In this document: one piece after another, positions 7,104 through 15,837 of the stretch
Position numbering within the stretch: position 1 is the stretch's first letter
How the letters are laid out: the number at the start of each line of letters is the position of its first letter
Assembly (NCBI RefSeq): GCF_001995215.1
Contig: NZ_MUXN01000016.1
Coordinates: 62,001 to 126,000 of the forward strand
DNA: 64,000 bases
Reading direction: 5' to 3'
DNA from: Amycolatopsis azurea DSM 43854
Lineage (GTDB): Bacteria; Actinomycetota; Actinomycetes; Mycobacteriales; Pseudonocardiaceae
Notes under the pieces: model-generated
Seen by the model: only the letters and a program-made list of their open reading frames with translations
The model's database searches: none
What the model was told of the DNA's origin: nothing
Position numbers and translations under genes: made by a program

Positions 7104-8762
7104 TCAGCGGAAGCTGATCTGCAGTACCGGTTCCGAAGTGGCCTCGAAGAAGTCGTTGCCCTTGTCGTCGATGACGATGAACGCGGGGAAGTCCTCGACC
7201 TCGATCTTCCAGACCGCTTCCATCCCCAGCTCGGCGTACTCGAGGACGTCGACCTTCTTGATGCAGTCCTGCGCGAGCCGCGCGGCCGGGCCACCGATCG
7301 AGCCGAGGTAGAACCCGCCGTGCTCGTTGCACGCGGCGGTCACCTTCTTGGACCGGTTGCCCTTCGCCAGCATCACCAGCGAGCCGCCGGCGGCCTGGAA
7401 CTGCTCGACGTAGGAGTCCATCCGGCCCGCGGTGGTCGGCCCGAAGGAACCCGACGCGTAGCCCTCGGGCGTCTTCGCCGGGCCCGCGTAGTACACGGGG
7501 TGGTCGCGAAGGTACTGCGGCATCTCTTCACCCGCGTCGAGCCGCTCGGCGATCTTCGCGTGCGCGATGTCGCGGGCGACGACGAGCGGGCCGGTCAGCG
7601 ACAGGCGCGTCTTCACCGGCAGCTGCGAGAGCTGCGCGCGGATCTCGGCCATCGGCCGGTTCAGGTCGACGGTCACGACCTCGTCGGACAGGTCGTCCTC
7701 GGTGACGTCCGGCAGGAACTGTGCCGGGTCGCGTTCCAGTTGCTCCAGGAACACGCCGTCGGCGGTGATCTTCGCCTTGGCCTGACGGTCGGCCGAGCAC
7801 GAGACGGCCACGCCGACCGGGCAGGACGCGCCGTGGCGCGGCAGGCGGATCACGCGGACGTCGTGGCAGAAGTACTTGCCGCCGAACTGCGCGCCGATAC
7901 CGAACTGGCGCGTCATCTCCAGTACCTGCTGTTCGAGGTCGACGTCGCGGAAACCGTGGCCCAGCTCGGAACCCTCGGTGGGGAGGTCGTCGAGATAGCG
8001 GGCCGAAGCCAGCTTCGCGACCTTCAGATTGAACTCCGCCGACGTGCCGCCGACGACGATCGCGAGGTGGTACGGCGGGCAGGCGGCGGTGCCGAGGCTG
8101 CGCAGTTTCTCGTCGAGGAACTTCGCGAGCCGCTTCGGGTTCAGGACCGCTTTCGTTTCCTGATAGAGGAACGTCTTGTTCGCGCTGCCGCCGCCCTTGG
8201 CCATGAACAGGAATTCGTAGCTCGGGTCGCCTTGACCGTCTTTGTGATAAAGCTCGATCTGCGCGGGCAGGTTCGTGCCGGTATTCCGCTCATCCCAGAA
8301 ATTCACCGGCGCCATCTGCGAATAGCGCAGATTCAGCTCCTGATAGGCGTCGAAAATGCCCCGGGACAGCGCGCGCTCGTCGTCGGCGCCGGTGAGCACG
8401 CCTTCGCCGCGCTTGCCGATCACGATCGCGGTGCCGGTGTCCTGGCACATCGGGAGGACGCCGCCTGCGGAGATCGCCGCGTTGCGCAGCAGGTCCATCG
8501 CGACGAACCGGTCGTTGCCGCTGGCCTCGGGGTCGTCGACGATCGCGCGCAGCTGGGCCAGGTGTGACGAGCGCAACAGGTGCTGGATGTCGGTGATCGC
8601 GGTCTTGGCGAGCTTGGTCAGCGCCTCGGGCTCGACCTTGAGGAACTTCCGGCCCGCGGCCTCGACGACCTCGACACCTTCGGTGCCGAGAAGCCGGTAT
8701 TCGGTGCGGGTGTCCTTGGCGAGCGGAAGGACTTCGGTGTGCTGGAACGTGGTGGGCGCCAC
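7104..8762 (-). CDS. fumA: Fumarate hydratase, class I (iron-sulfur)
   Basis: A 552-residue class I fumarase, catalysing reversible hydration of fumarate to malate in the TCA cycle, in the cytoplasm. The N-terminal part carries VLPMCQDTGTA, the mid-part ACPPYHLAIVVGGTSAE and GASCPVGVAVSCSADRQ, which supply the Cys ligands of the [4Fe-4S] cluster. The C-terminal beta domain has SFGPTTAGRMDSYV and GNRSKKV. I start at GTG 8762, which has AAAGGAG 8 bases upstream; the longer open frame extends into non-coding palindrome sequence. It stands alone, with convergent and tandem neighbours of unrelated function. Confidence 0.93.
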   Translation of the reverse strand: MAPTTFQHTEVLPLAKDTRTEYRLLGTEGVEVVEAAGRKFLKVEPEALTKLAKTAITDIQHLLRSSHLAQLRAIVDDPEASGNDRFVAMDLLRNAAISAGGVLPMCQDTGTAIVIGKRGEGVLTGADDERALSRGIFDAYQELNLRYSQMAPVNFWDERNTGTNLPAQIELYHKDGQGDPSYEFLFMAKGGGSANKTFLYQETKAVLNPKRLAKFLDEKLRSLGTAACPPYHLAIVVGGTSAEFNLKVAKLASARYLDDLPTEGSELGHGFRDVDLEQQVLEMTRQFGIGAQFGGKYFCHDVRVIRLPRHGASCPVGVAVSCSADRQAKAKITADGVFLEQLERDPAQFLPDVTEDDLSDEVVTVDLNRPMAEIRAQLSQLPVKTRLSLTGPLVVARDIAHAKIAERLDAGEEMPQYLRDHPVYYAGPAKTPEGYASGSFGPTTAGRMDSYVEQFQAAGGSLVMLAKGNRSKKVTAACNEHGGFYLGSIGGPAARLAQDCIKKVDVLEYAELGMEAVWKIEVEDFPAFIVIDDKGNDFFEATSEPVLQISFR

Positions 8763-8881
8763 TGCGCGGGCTCCTTTGCCGGCATCGGGAACCCGCTCAC
8801 GGTACCCAAGCCCGGGCGCCAGGGCGGACGGGCCACGGCTGAAGTAACCGGGGCCACTGCCAGTGGGTGCCGACGCGAGTG

Positions 8882-8929
8882 GGTCGTGAGTGGTAAGTGA
8901 CGTTCTAACGTCACTTACCACTCACGACC
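8882..8929. repeat. 48-bp palindromic repeat (family P3), copy 1
   Basis: Perfect 23-base arms (8882-8904 and 8907-8929) around two central bases, beginning GGTCGTGAGTG and ending with its complement. This is the most symmetric of four 48-bp copies; the others are at 18916, 49895 and 58714. Its central bases are reversed relative to those copies. It lies in the gap between the sigma factor and the fumarase start. Confidence 0.75.
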
Positions 8930-9003
8930 ACCTGGACCGACTGCAATTCCCGCAGTGCACATTGTCGCCGCTGCAATTTGTCGCGGCGCCGTACAAATTA
9001 GTT

Positions 9004-9041
9004 CGGGAGGCCGGGCCCACCCCGACGGACCCGACCTCCCG
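9004..9041 (-). terminator. Hairpin downstream of the SigB-type gene
   Basis: CGGGAGG-CGGG (9004-9015) pairs with CCCG-CCTCCCG (9030-9041), one unpaired base on each side, with a 14-base loop. It follows the sigma gene on the minus strand. The rest of the 8763-9174 gap holds only the P3 repeat and the hairpin at 9084-9117. Confidence 0.4.
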
Positions 9042-9083
9042 GGGAAAGCGATCCGGGCGCGAACACCCGACCGCGAAGACTTA

Positions 9084-9117
9084 ATGACCTGCTCGACGGT
9101 CTCGTGACGCAGGTCAT
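9084..9117. other. Inverted repeat 3' of the SigB-type gene
   Basis: ATGACCTGC (9084-9092) and GCAGGTCAT (9109-9117) are perfect arms. Pairing extends four more bases on each side with one bulge. It lies 58 bases beyond the sigma factor stop. It could be the terminator proper or a binding site; the sequence does not decide. Confidence 0.4.
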
Positions 9118-9174
9118 AAGTCAACGCTGCCGAACGGGTGTCACTTTTCCGCGCCCAAAGGGCTCAGCGAAAGG

Positions 9175-10206
9175 CTACGAAGCGTAGGCGCGCAGGCGGT
9201 CCGCCCGCTCACCCTGACGAAGCTTCGACATGACCTCTCGCTCGATCTGCCGAACGCGCTCACGGGACAGCCCGAAGTGCTTGCCGATCTGGTCGAGCGT
9301 GCGCGGCTGGCCGTCGTCGAGGCCGTAGCGCAGGCGGATCACCTGGGACTCCCGGTCGTCCAGCGTCGCGAGCACGCGGCGCAGGTCGTCCTGGAGCAGA
9401 CCGGAGATCACGGCGCTCTCGGCGTCGGTCGCCTCGGAGTCCTCGATGAAGTCACCGAGCGGGGCGTCCTCCTCGGTGCCGACCGGCATGTCGAGGCTCA
9501 CCGGGTCACGCGAGTGGTCGAGCAGGTCGGAGATCTTGTGCGCCGGGATGCCCGATTCGGCGGCCAGCTCCTCGTGGGTCGCGTCCCGCCCGAGCTGCTG
9601 GTGCAGATCGCGCTTGATGCGGGCCAGCTTGTTCACCTGTTCCACCAGGTGGACCGGCAGCCGGATGGTGCGTCCCTGGTCGGCCATTCCCCTGGTGATG
9701 GCCTGGCGGATCCACCAGGTGGCATAGGTCGAGAACTTGAACCCCTTGGAGTAGTCGAACTTCTCCACCGCGCGGATCAGACCCAGGTTCCCCTCCTGGA
9801 TCAGGTCGAGCAGCGGCATCCCCCGGCCGGTGTAGCGCTTCGCGAGCGAGACCACGAGGCGGAGGTTGGCCTCCAGCAGGTGGTTCTTCGCGACGTGGCC
9901 GTCACGCACGAGCGCGGACATCTCCGAGCGCCGCTTCGGTGTGAGACCTTCGGTCGTGTCCAGCATGTGCTGGGCGAACACACCGGCTTCGATGCGCTTG
10001 GCCAGCTCGACCTCGTCGGCGGCGGACAGCAGGGCCGTCTTGCCGATTCCGTTGAGGTACACGCGAACGAGGTCCGCGGCCGGGCTCTGGGCGTCGAGGT
10101 CGGCGTCGGTGAGCGCCCCCGTGCTCACCGGCTCCTGGGTGGATTGCGCCGGGATACGGCGCTCGCGAATCCCGCGCGCTTCGCGTTCGAGAGTCTGGAC
10201 TGACAT
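9175..10206 (-). CDS. sigB: RNA polymerase sigma factor, SigB-type (group 2, sigma-70)
   Basis: A 343-residue sigma-70 protein with a short N-terminus and full regions 1.2 (SPAADLVRVYLNGIG), 2 (NLRLVVSLAKRYTGRG, FSTYATWWIRQAI), 3 and 4 (LRYGLDDGQPRTLDQIG, LSRERVRQIE). It lacks the long Lys/Ala-rich and acidic extension of the principal factor at 43197-44597 but shares its DNA-contacting helices, which fits the SigB/HrdA-D group that redirects transcription in stress or stationary phase. ATG 10206 follows GGGGAGG at a normal distance; the upstream extension of the frame is discarded. It lies downstream of dtd on the same strand with a 246-base gap. Confidence 0.88.
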   Translation of the reverse strand: MSVQTLEREARGIRERRIPAQSTQEPVSTGALTDADLDAQSPAADLVRVYLNGIGKTALLSAADEVELAKRIEAGVFAQHMLDTTEGLTPKRRSEMSALVRDGHVAKNHLLEANLRLVVSLAKRYTGRGMPLLDLIQEGNLGLIRAVEKFDYSKGFKFSTYATWWIRQAITRGMADQGRTIRLPVHLVEQVNKLARIKRDLHQQLGRDATHEELAAESGIPAHKISDLLDHSRDPVSLDMPVGTEEDAPLGDFIEDSEATDAESAVISGLLQDDLRRVLATLDDRESQVIRLRYGLDDGQPRTLDQIGKHFGLSRERVRQIEREVMSKLRQGERADRLRAYAS

Positions 10207-10452
10207 TCTGCCTCCCCGGTCACGGGCTGAACGTGCTGCGGTTGTCCGCCGGATCCGCCTCGGCGTAGCAAGCCCTGTGGAAAACCCGCTACTCCTCGTC
10301 GGCCCAGCTTGGCTGGACACTTGGCTCAACGCCGGGAGGTCCGAAAACGTTCCCGACCGCTACAGGAGAGACGGGTGGCTGACCTGGGACGTTGCTCGAC
10401 CAACCCTGAGCTTTTCCTGAGAATGCCCGCGCGGGGGAGAAACCTATGTGGT

Positions 10453-10878
10453 CTAGACCTCTATGAGGAGAGTGAAGGGACCGTCGTTCACGCTCCGCAC
10501 CGCCATCATCGCTCCGAAACGGCCGGTCTCGACCCGCGCGCCACGTTCGCGCAAGGCGTCCACGACGGCGGACACGAGAGGTTCGGCGATCTCGGGGCGG
10601 GCGGCCGCCGTCCACGACGGACGGCGGCCTTTGCGAGTGTCCCCGTAAAGGGTGAACTGGCTTACGACGAGCAGGGGAGCGCCCGCGGTGGCACACGACT
10701 CCTCGTCACGAAGAATGCGAGCTTCGTGCAGTTTGCGGGCCATCGTGGGCACCTTCGACAGCTCGTCGTCGGCGTGGATTCCCAGCAGTACCAGCAATCC
10801 TGGTTCGTCGATGGCGCCCGTCACCTCGTCGCCGACGGTCACGCTCGCTTCCGTGACCCTCGCCACCACCGCCCGCAT
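10453..10878 (-). CDS. dtd: D-aminoacyl-tRNA deacylase
   Basis: A 141-residue DTD enzyme that hydrolyses D-amino acids and glycine mischarged onto tRNA. Both signature motifs are present: SQFTLYGDTRKGRRPSW in the middle and the Gly-cisPro motif NDGPFTLLIEV at the C-terminus. The N-terminus MRAVVARVTEASVTV is typical. Its ATG overlaps the final TGA of the methyltransferase frame (ATGA), so translation would normally be coupled to that gene. That coupling is probably disturbed by the amber codon in the methyltransferase. Confidence 0.93.
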   Translation of the reverse strand: MRAVVARVTEASVTVGDEVTGAIDEPGLLVLLGIHADDELSKVPTMARKLHEARILRDEESCATAGAPLLVVSQFTLYGDTRKGRRPSWTAAARPEIAEPLVSAVVDALRERGARVETGRFGAMMAVRSVNDGPFTLLIEV

Positions 10879-12374
10879 CAGGCGGCGGGGAGGAGCATGC
10901 CGTGCCGGACCAGTTCCCGGACGACCGGCAGCGCGGCTTCGGCCAGCTCCTCCGGTTCGAGGCCCTGGGCGGCCGCCAGGAGCACGATCAGGTCCTCCAG
11001 CGGCAGTGCGCCCTGGCACCCCGCGAGGAGCCGGGTGGCGAGCTCGTCGACCTCGTGCGACCACCCGGGCCCGTCGGTGCGGTGCAACCGCCGCACGGTC
11101 GTGGCCCAGCCCTCCTCGCCCGGCTCGGCGACGCTCTCCAGAAGAACGCTTTCCGGGACCCGGAAACGGACATCGAGGAGGGAATCGCCGTTGGCGCGCA
11201 GCCATTCCACCCGATCCAGCCAGTTCGCCGCTTCGGCGCCCAGCGGGTCGTCGTAGGCCTGGCGCAGGTCCTCGCACACGATCGTCGGGGTCGCGCCGCC
11301 CGCCCGGCGAAGGGTGACGAAGCCGAAACCGATGCCCTAGACGTCGTTTTCGGCGAACCAGTCGAGCCATGCGCCGGATTTCGCGCGGCCTTCGGGGGAG
11401 CGGGGGTCGATGCCGGCGTCGCGCAGCCACGTGCCGACATAGAGGCCCGGATCCGCGATGTCCCGCTGGACGAACCACGCGTCGGTCTCGGCGGGCAGCC
11501 AGCGGGTCACCCGATCGCCCCAGTCCTCGCCCTCGACGTGCAGCCAGGACGCCAGGAGCTGGCCGGTGCCGCCGTCGTTGAGGAACCCAGGCAGCTGCCG
11601 CACCACGAGCGCGCTGGCGTCGTCGCCGGCGAGACCGGAGTCGCGGTAGGTGTAGTCCACCCGCGGCGGGCCGACCACGAACGGCGGATTGCAGACGATC
11701 TGGTCGAACCGGCGCCGCGCGACCGGCGCGAACCATTCGCCCTTGACGAGTTCGACGTCCAGTTCGTTGAGCCGGAAGGTGGCCGCGGCCAATGCCAGCG
11801 CGCGGGCCGAGACGTCGGTCGCGGTGACCTTCTTCGCGTGCCGGGTGGCGTGCAGCGCCTGGACGCCGTTGCCCGTGCCGACGTCGAGCAGGCTGCCGAC
11901 CTCGCGGCGGCTGGTGGCCCGGACCAGGCTCATCGAGGCGTGGCCGACGCCGAGCACGTGGTCTTCGGGCACGGTCTTGCCCAGGATGTCGGCGTCGAGG
12001 TCGGAGACGACCCACCACGAGCCTTCGTCGTCGCCGTGCGGACGCACGTCGAGACCGGCCCGGTAGCCGTCGGCGGCGGGCACGAGCAGCGTGGCGGCGA
12101 CCGCGTCATCGAGGGACAGCGGCGCGAAAGCGGCCTCGACGTCCTTCTCCGCTTCGGTCGACCCCAGCAGGAACAACCGGATCAGGGTGCCGAGGTCGCC
12201 GGAGTCGCGGGTCGCGCGATAAGCGGGTTCGGGTTCGCCGCGCCCGAGTGCGGCGTGCGCCGGTCCGAGGGCGTCGACCACACCGTCGGTGTCGTAACCG
12301 GTCCGGCGGAAGGCGTCCCGCAGCCTCGCGCAGACGTCGTCGGACAGGTCGGGGAGGGCCGCTCGTGTGCTCAC
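10878..12374 (-). pseudogene. Class I SAM-dependent methyltransferase split by an in-frame amber codon
   Basis: From GTG 12374 the frame encodes an N-terminal helical domain (about residues 1-130), then a methyltransferase core with SLLDVGTGNGVQALHA (SAM binding) and VCNPPFVVGP, the NPPF motif of N- or O-methylating enzymes. At codon 346 (11337-11339) a TAG interrupts WFAENDV*GIGFGFVTLRR. The same frame then stays open to TGA at 10878-10880, encoding a C-terminal domain of the size expected in full-length (about 500 aa) actinobacterial members. A single GAG-to-TAG change would explain it. The catalytic part could still be made as a 345-residue protein. It is divergent from the amidohydrolase, with only 27 bases between start codons. 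Confidence 0.75.
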
Positions 12375-12401
12375 GTTCGGTAATACTGCCAGGATGTGGT
12401 C

Positions 12402-13667
12402 GTGAGCCTCGAACGTGTCCTGGCACCGCTGCAAGCGGCGCTGCCCGGATTGGAAGACCTGTACACCGACCTCCACCGGCACCCGGAACTGTCGTTCGCC
12501 GAAACCCGCACCGCCGCCGAACTGGCCCGGCGCCTGAAGGCCGACGGTTACGAGGTGCACACCGGAATCGGGCGCACCGGCGTCCTGGGCGTGCTGCGCA
12601 ACGGTCCCGGCCCGAAGGTGATGCTGCGCGCCGACATCGACGCGCTCCCGGTCGAGGAAAAGACCGGACTGCCGTACGCGAGCACCGCGCGCGGGGTCGA
12701 CGCCGACGGCCGCGACGTCCCGGTCATGCACGCCTGCGGTCACGACATGCACGCCACCTGGCTCTCCGGCGCCGCCTCGCTGCTCGCGTCCGGCCGCGAG
12801 CACTGGTCGGGCACGCTGATGGTCGTTTTCCAGCCGGGTGAGGAAGCCGGGGACGGTGCCGTCGGGATGGTCGCCGACGGGGTCTTCGGCCCCGCCGGCG
12901 AACCCGACGTCGTCCTCGGCCAGCACGTCGTCCCCGGTCCGGCCGGGTGGGTGCTCACCAGGCCGGGCGTGATCATGGCGGCCACCGACGCGCTCCGCAT
13001 CACGCTGCACGGCCGGGGCGGGCACGGCTCGCGCCCCGAGACCACGGTGGACCCCGCCGTGCTCGCCGCCTCGGTGGTGCTCAAGCTCCAGACCATCGTG
13101 TCGCGGGAGATCTCGGCGACCGAATCCGCGGTGGTGACCATCGGCTCGCTGCACGTCGGCACCGCGCACAACATCATCGCCGACCACGCCGTGCTCGAGG
13201 TCAACATCCGGTCGTTCGACCAGGCGGTGCGGGAGCGGGTCGTCGCGGCCGTCGAGCGGATCGTCCACGGTGAGGCCGCCACCGCGGGCGCGCCGAAACC
13301 GCCGGAGATCGAGCGGATCGGCACGTTCCCGGTCACCGAGAACGACGAGAAGGCGACCGAAGGTCTCGCGGCCGCCTTCCACGACCACTTCGGCGACGGC
13401 CGCGTGATGCCCGCGCCACTGGTCACCGGCAGCGAGGACTTCAGCGAGTTCGGCCGCGCCGCCGGGGTGCCGTCGGTGTTCTGGCTGGTCGGCGGGCTGG
13501 ACGCGGAGCAGGTCATCGCCGCGATGACCGCCGGACGGTTCGAGCAGGACATCCCGTCCAACCACTCGCCGCTCTTCGCGCCGATCCCGCATCCGACGCT
13601 CGCGACCGGTGTCGAGACGCTCGTCGTCGCGGCCCTGCACCGGTTCACCCACCCAGGTGTCGGATGA
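12402..13667 (+). CDS. M20-family amidohydrolase / metallopeptidase
   Basis: A 421-residue zinc amidohydrolase of the M20D type (hippurate hydrolase, IAA-amino acid hydrolase, N-acyl-amino acid deacylase). Metal-binding motifs are HACGHDMH (mid N-terminal half) and the acidic GEEAGDGA. The N-terminal LHRHPELSFAETRTA and LRADIDALPVEEKTG are characteristic, and a dimerisation domain follows GRGGHGSRPE. Two GTG codons are possible; 12402 has AGGA at a workable distance while 12396 has none. It cleaves an acyl-amino acid amide bond in the cytoplasm; the exact substrate cannot be read from sequence. Confidence 0.87.
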   Translation: MSLERVLAPLQAALPGLEDLYTDLHRHPELSFAETRTAAELARRLKADGYEVHTGIGRTGVLGVLRNGPGPKVMLRADIDALPVEEKTGLPYASTARGVDADGRDVPVMHACGHDMHATWLSGAASLLASGREHWSGTLMVVFQPGEEAGDGAVGMVADGVFGPAGEPDVVLGQHVVPGPAGWVLTRPGVIMAATDALRITLHGRGGHGSRPETTVDPAVLAASVVLKLQTIVSREISATESAVVTIGSLHVGTAHNIIADHAVLEVNIRSFDQAVRERVVAAVERIVHGEAATAGAPKPPEIERIGTFPVTENDEKATEGLAAAFHDHFGDGRVMPAPLVTGSEDFSEFGRAAGVPSVFWLVGGLDAEQVIAAMTAGRFEQDIPSNHSPLFAPIPHPTLATGVETLVVAALHRFTHPGVG

Positions 13668-13705
13668 GCCCGGGGAGTGGGAGCATGGAAGCCGGAGGTG
13701 GTGCT

Positions 13706-14038
13706 GTGAACGCGCCCGCCCACGGTCCCGAACCGAGGGAACCCGCTCCGGTGCTGATCACCGAAGCCGCCCCGTCCTACGAAGACCAGCTCGCCAAGCG
13801 GAAGCGGAAGTACATCATCATGATGTCGTTCCGCATCCCGTGCCTCATCCTCGCCGGGATCTTCTACCAGACCTGGTGGCTCGCGCTGGCGCTGATCGCG
13901 ATCTCGATCCCGCTGCCCTGGATCGCCGTCCTGGTCGCCAACGACCGGCCGCCGCGCAAGAGCGAGTCGGTCAACCGCTACCAGGCCGAACCGACCCGCA
14001 TCGAAGGCGGCGGCCACCAGGTCATCGACGGCGGTTGA
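13706..14038 (+). CDS. DUF3099-family small membrane protein
   Basis: A 110-residue protein with a soluble N-terminus (VLITEAAPSYEDQLAKRKRKY), two hydrophobic segments separated by a Gln-Thr turn (IMMSFRIPCLILAGIFYQTWWLALALI...), and a polar tail. This matches DUF3099, a widespread actinobacterial membrane family of unknown role. GTG 13706 has GGAGGTGG directly upstream; an earlier ATG at 13664 overlaps the amidohydrolase stop but adds only low-complexity residues. Confidence 0.82.
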   Translation: MNAPAHGPEPREPAPVLITEAAPSYEDQLAKRKRKYIIMMSFRIPCLILAGIFYQTWWLALALIAISIPLPWIAVLVANDRPPRKSESVNRYQAEPTRIEGGGHQVIDGG

Positions 14039-14914
14039 TCAGGGCTGCGGCCCGACCTTCGCCACGGCGCGGGCGCCCAGCCGGGTGCCCGCGCGCAGGA
14101 CCTCCACGGTGGACTCGCCGCGTAGCCACGCCGCCAGCACACCGGCGTCGAAGGCGTCCCCGGCACCGGTCGAGTCGACGCACTCCGCGGGCTGCGAAGG
14201 CACCGAAGTGATGGTGCCGCTCGCGTCCACCCAGCTCGCGCCGTCGAGACCGGCGGTGACCACGACTTCGCCGACGTAGTCCAGCAGTTCCTTCGCCGCT
14301 TCGGGATCGCTCGACCCGGTCAGCGCGACCAGTTCGCTCGTGTTCGGCATCAGCAGGTCGACGCCGCGCACGTCGTCGAGGAAGGCCGCCGGATCGGTGA
14401 TCAGCGTCGCCGCCTGTGGGTCGACCGACGTCGTCAGCCCGGCCTTCTTCGCCGCCGCCAGCGAGGCGAGCGCCGCGGGCCGCGACGACGGATACAGCAG
14501 GACGTAGCCCGAGAGATGCAGGTGACTCGCCCCGGCCAGCGCCGCCTCGGTGATGTCCTCGGGGCTGAACTTCGCGTTCGCGGCGCGGTCGGCGAGCATG
14601 CTCCGCTCACCGGCGCCGTCGACGAGCACGACGACGCAGAAGGTCGGTTCCTCGGGGTCCACGGCGAACTCGCAGCGGACGCCCGCCGCTTCCAGTTCGC
14701 TCTTCACCATCCGGCCGCCGGAGTCGTCGCCGATCCGGGCGACCAGCGTGGTCTCGACCTCTTCGGCCCGCAGCCAGAGCGCGGTGTTCGCGCCCGCGCC
14801 GCCGCTGGTGAAGTGGACCTTCGCGCGGATGTCGCCGCCGTGCGGGATCGGTCCCTCGTGCCGCGCGACCACGTCGAGGCCGACGTCGCCGACGACGACG
14901 ATGCCGCCGCTCAT
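14039..14914 (-). CDS. psuK: PfkB-family carbohydrate kinase, probable pseudouridine kinase
   Basis: A 291-residue ribokinase-like enzyme. The N-terminal GGAGANTALWL and the C-terminal PfkB signature DSTGAGDAFDAG, with its catalytic Asp, are intact. On its own the family could act on many sugars or nucleosides. The ATGA overlap with psuG (start 14914, psuG stop 14911-14913) makes pseudouridine phosphorylation the best call, supplying pseudouridine 5'-phosphate to the glycosidase. It is last in a run of four minus-strand genes. Confidence 0.82.
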   Translation of the reverse strand: MSGGIVVVGDVGLDVVARHEGPIPHGGDIRAKVHFTSGGAGANTALWLRAEEVETTLVARIGDDSGGRMVKSELEAAGVRCEFAVDPEEPTFCVVVLVDGAGERSMLADRAANAKFSPEDITEAALAGASHLHLSGYVLLYPSSRPAALASLAAAKKAGLTTSVDPQAATLITDPAAFLDDVRGVDLLMPNTSELVALTGSSDPEAAKELLDYVGEVVVTAGLDGASWVDASGTITSVPSQPAECVDSTGAGDAFDAGVLAAWLRGESTVEVLRAGTRLGARAVAKVGPQP

Positions 14915-15828
14915 GCCGCGTTCCCGGCGAGCGCGACGGCCACCGCGGTGGCCAGTTCCGCGTTGGACAGGACCAGTGCCTCGTTCGCGTCGAGGCTCAC
15001 CCCGTCGCTCGCGGTGTGGAAGTGCTCCAGCAGTACCGGCGTGACGTCCTTGCCGTGCACCCCTTGGGACTTCAGCAGTTCCAGCCCCTCGGCGAGCAGC
15101 CGGTCGTGCAGCTCTTTGTCCATTTCGGACGCTTCGGGGATCGGATTCGCCAGCAGCACACCGGAATCCGCGTGCGCCCGGTGCGCCGCGATGACGGCGG
15201 CGGCCTGCGTGACGTCGTCGACCCGCCACGGCACCTCGAAGCCGGACGAGCGGAGGTAGAACGCGGGGAACTCGCCGGTCCGGTAACCCAGCACGGGTAC
15301 CGAGTTGGTCTCCAGCAGTTCGAGCGTCGCGGCGATGTCGAGCACCGACTTCACCCCGGAGCAGACGACCGTGGTCGGCACCTTCGCGAGGACGCCCAGA
15401 TCCGCCGAGACGTCCCAGCTCTGAGCCGCGCCTTGGTGCACTCCGCCGAGCCCGCCGGTGGCGAACATGCCGATCCCGGCCGCGGCGGCCAGCGCCGCGG
15501 TGCTCGCGACCGTCGTCGCCCCGGAGCGGCCGAGGCCGACGGCGGGGCCGATGTCGCGCAGGGAGAGCTTGTCCAGGTCCGCGCCGGGCGCGCAGACGCG
15601 TTCCAGCTGCTCGCCGGTGAGGCCGATCAGCGGGACGCCGTCGAGCACGGCGATGGCCGCGGGGACGGCGCCACCGTCCCGCACGACCTTCTCCAGCCGC
15701 CGGGCGACGTCGAGGTTGCGGCCGGGCGGGAGACCGTGGGAGAGGATGGTGCTCTCCAGCGCGACGACGGGATCACCGTCGGCGAGGGCGGAGGCGACCT
15801 CTTCGTGAAGGGACAGTTGCGGAGTCAC
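14911..15828 (-). CDS. psuG: Pseudouridine-5'-phosphate glycosidase
   Basis: A 305-residue IndA/PsuG protein that reversibly splits pseudouridine 5'-phosphate into uracil and ribose 5-phosphate, the C-C-bond-cleaving step of pseudouridine salvage. VALESTILSHGLPPGRN near residues 23-39 is the family hallmark, followed by the conserved GGLGGVHQGA and VVCSGVKSVLDI segments that line the active site. Length is normal. It starts 9 bases after the HD-domain gene and overlaps psuK by 4 bases. Confidence 0.93.
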   Translation of the reverse strand: MTPQLSLHEEVASALADGDPVVALESTILSHGLPPGRNLDVARRLEKVVRDGGAVPAAIAVLDGVPLIGLTGEQLERVCAPGADLDKLSLRDIGPAVGLGRSGATTVASTAALAAAAGIGMFATGGLGGVHQGAAQSWDVSADLGVLAKVPTTVVCSGVKSVLDIAATLELLETNSVPVLGYRTGEFPAFYLRSSGFEVPWRVDDVTQAAAVIAAHRAHADSGVLLANPIPEASEMDKELHDRLLAEGLELLKSQGVHGKDVTPVLLEHFHTASDGVSLDANEALVLSNAELATAVAVALAGNAA

Positions 15829-15837
15829 GAACGAACA

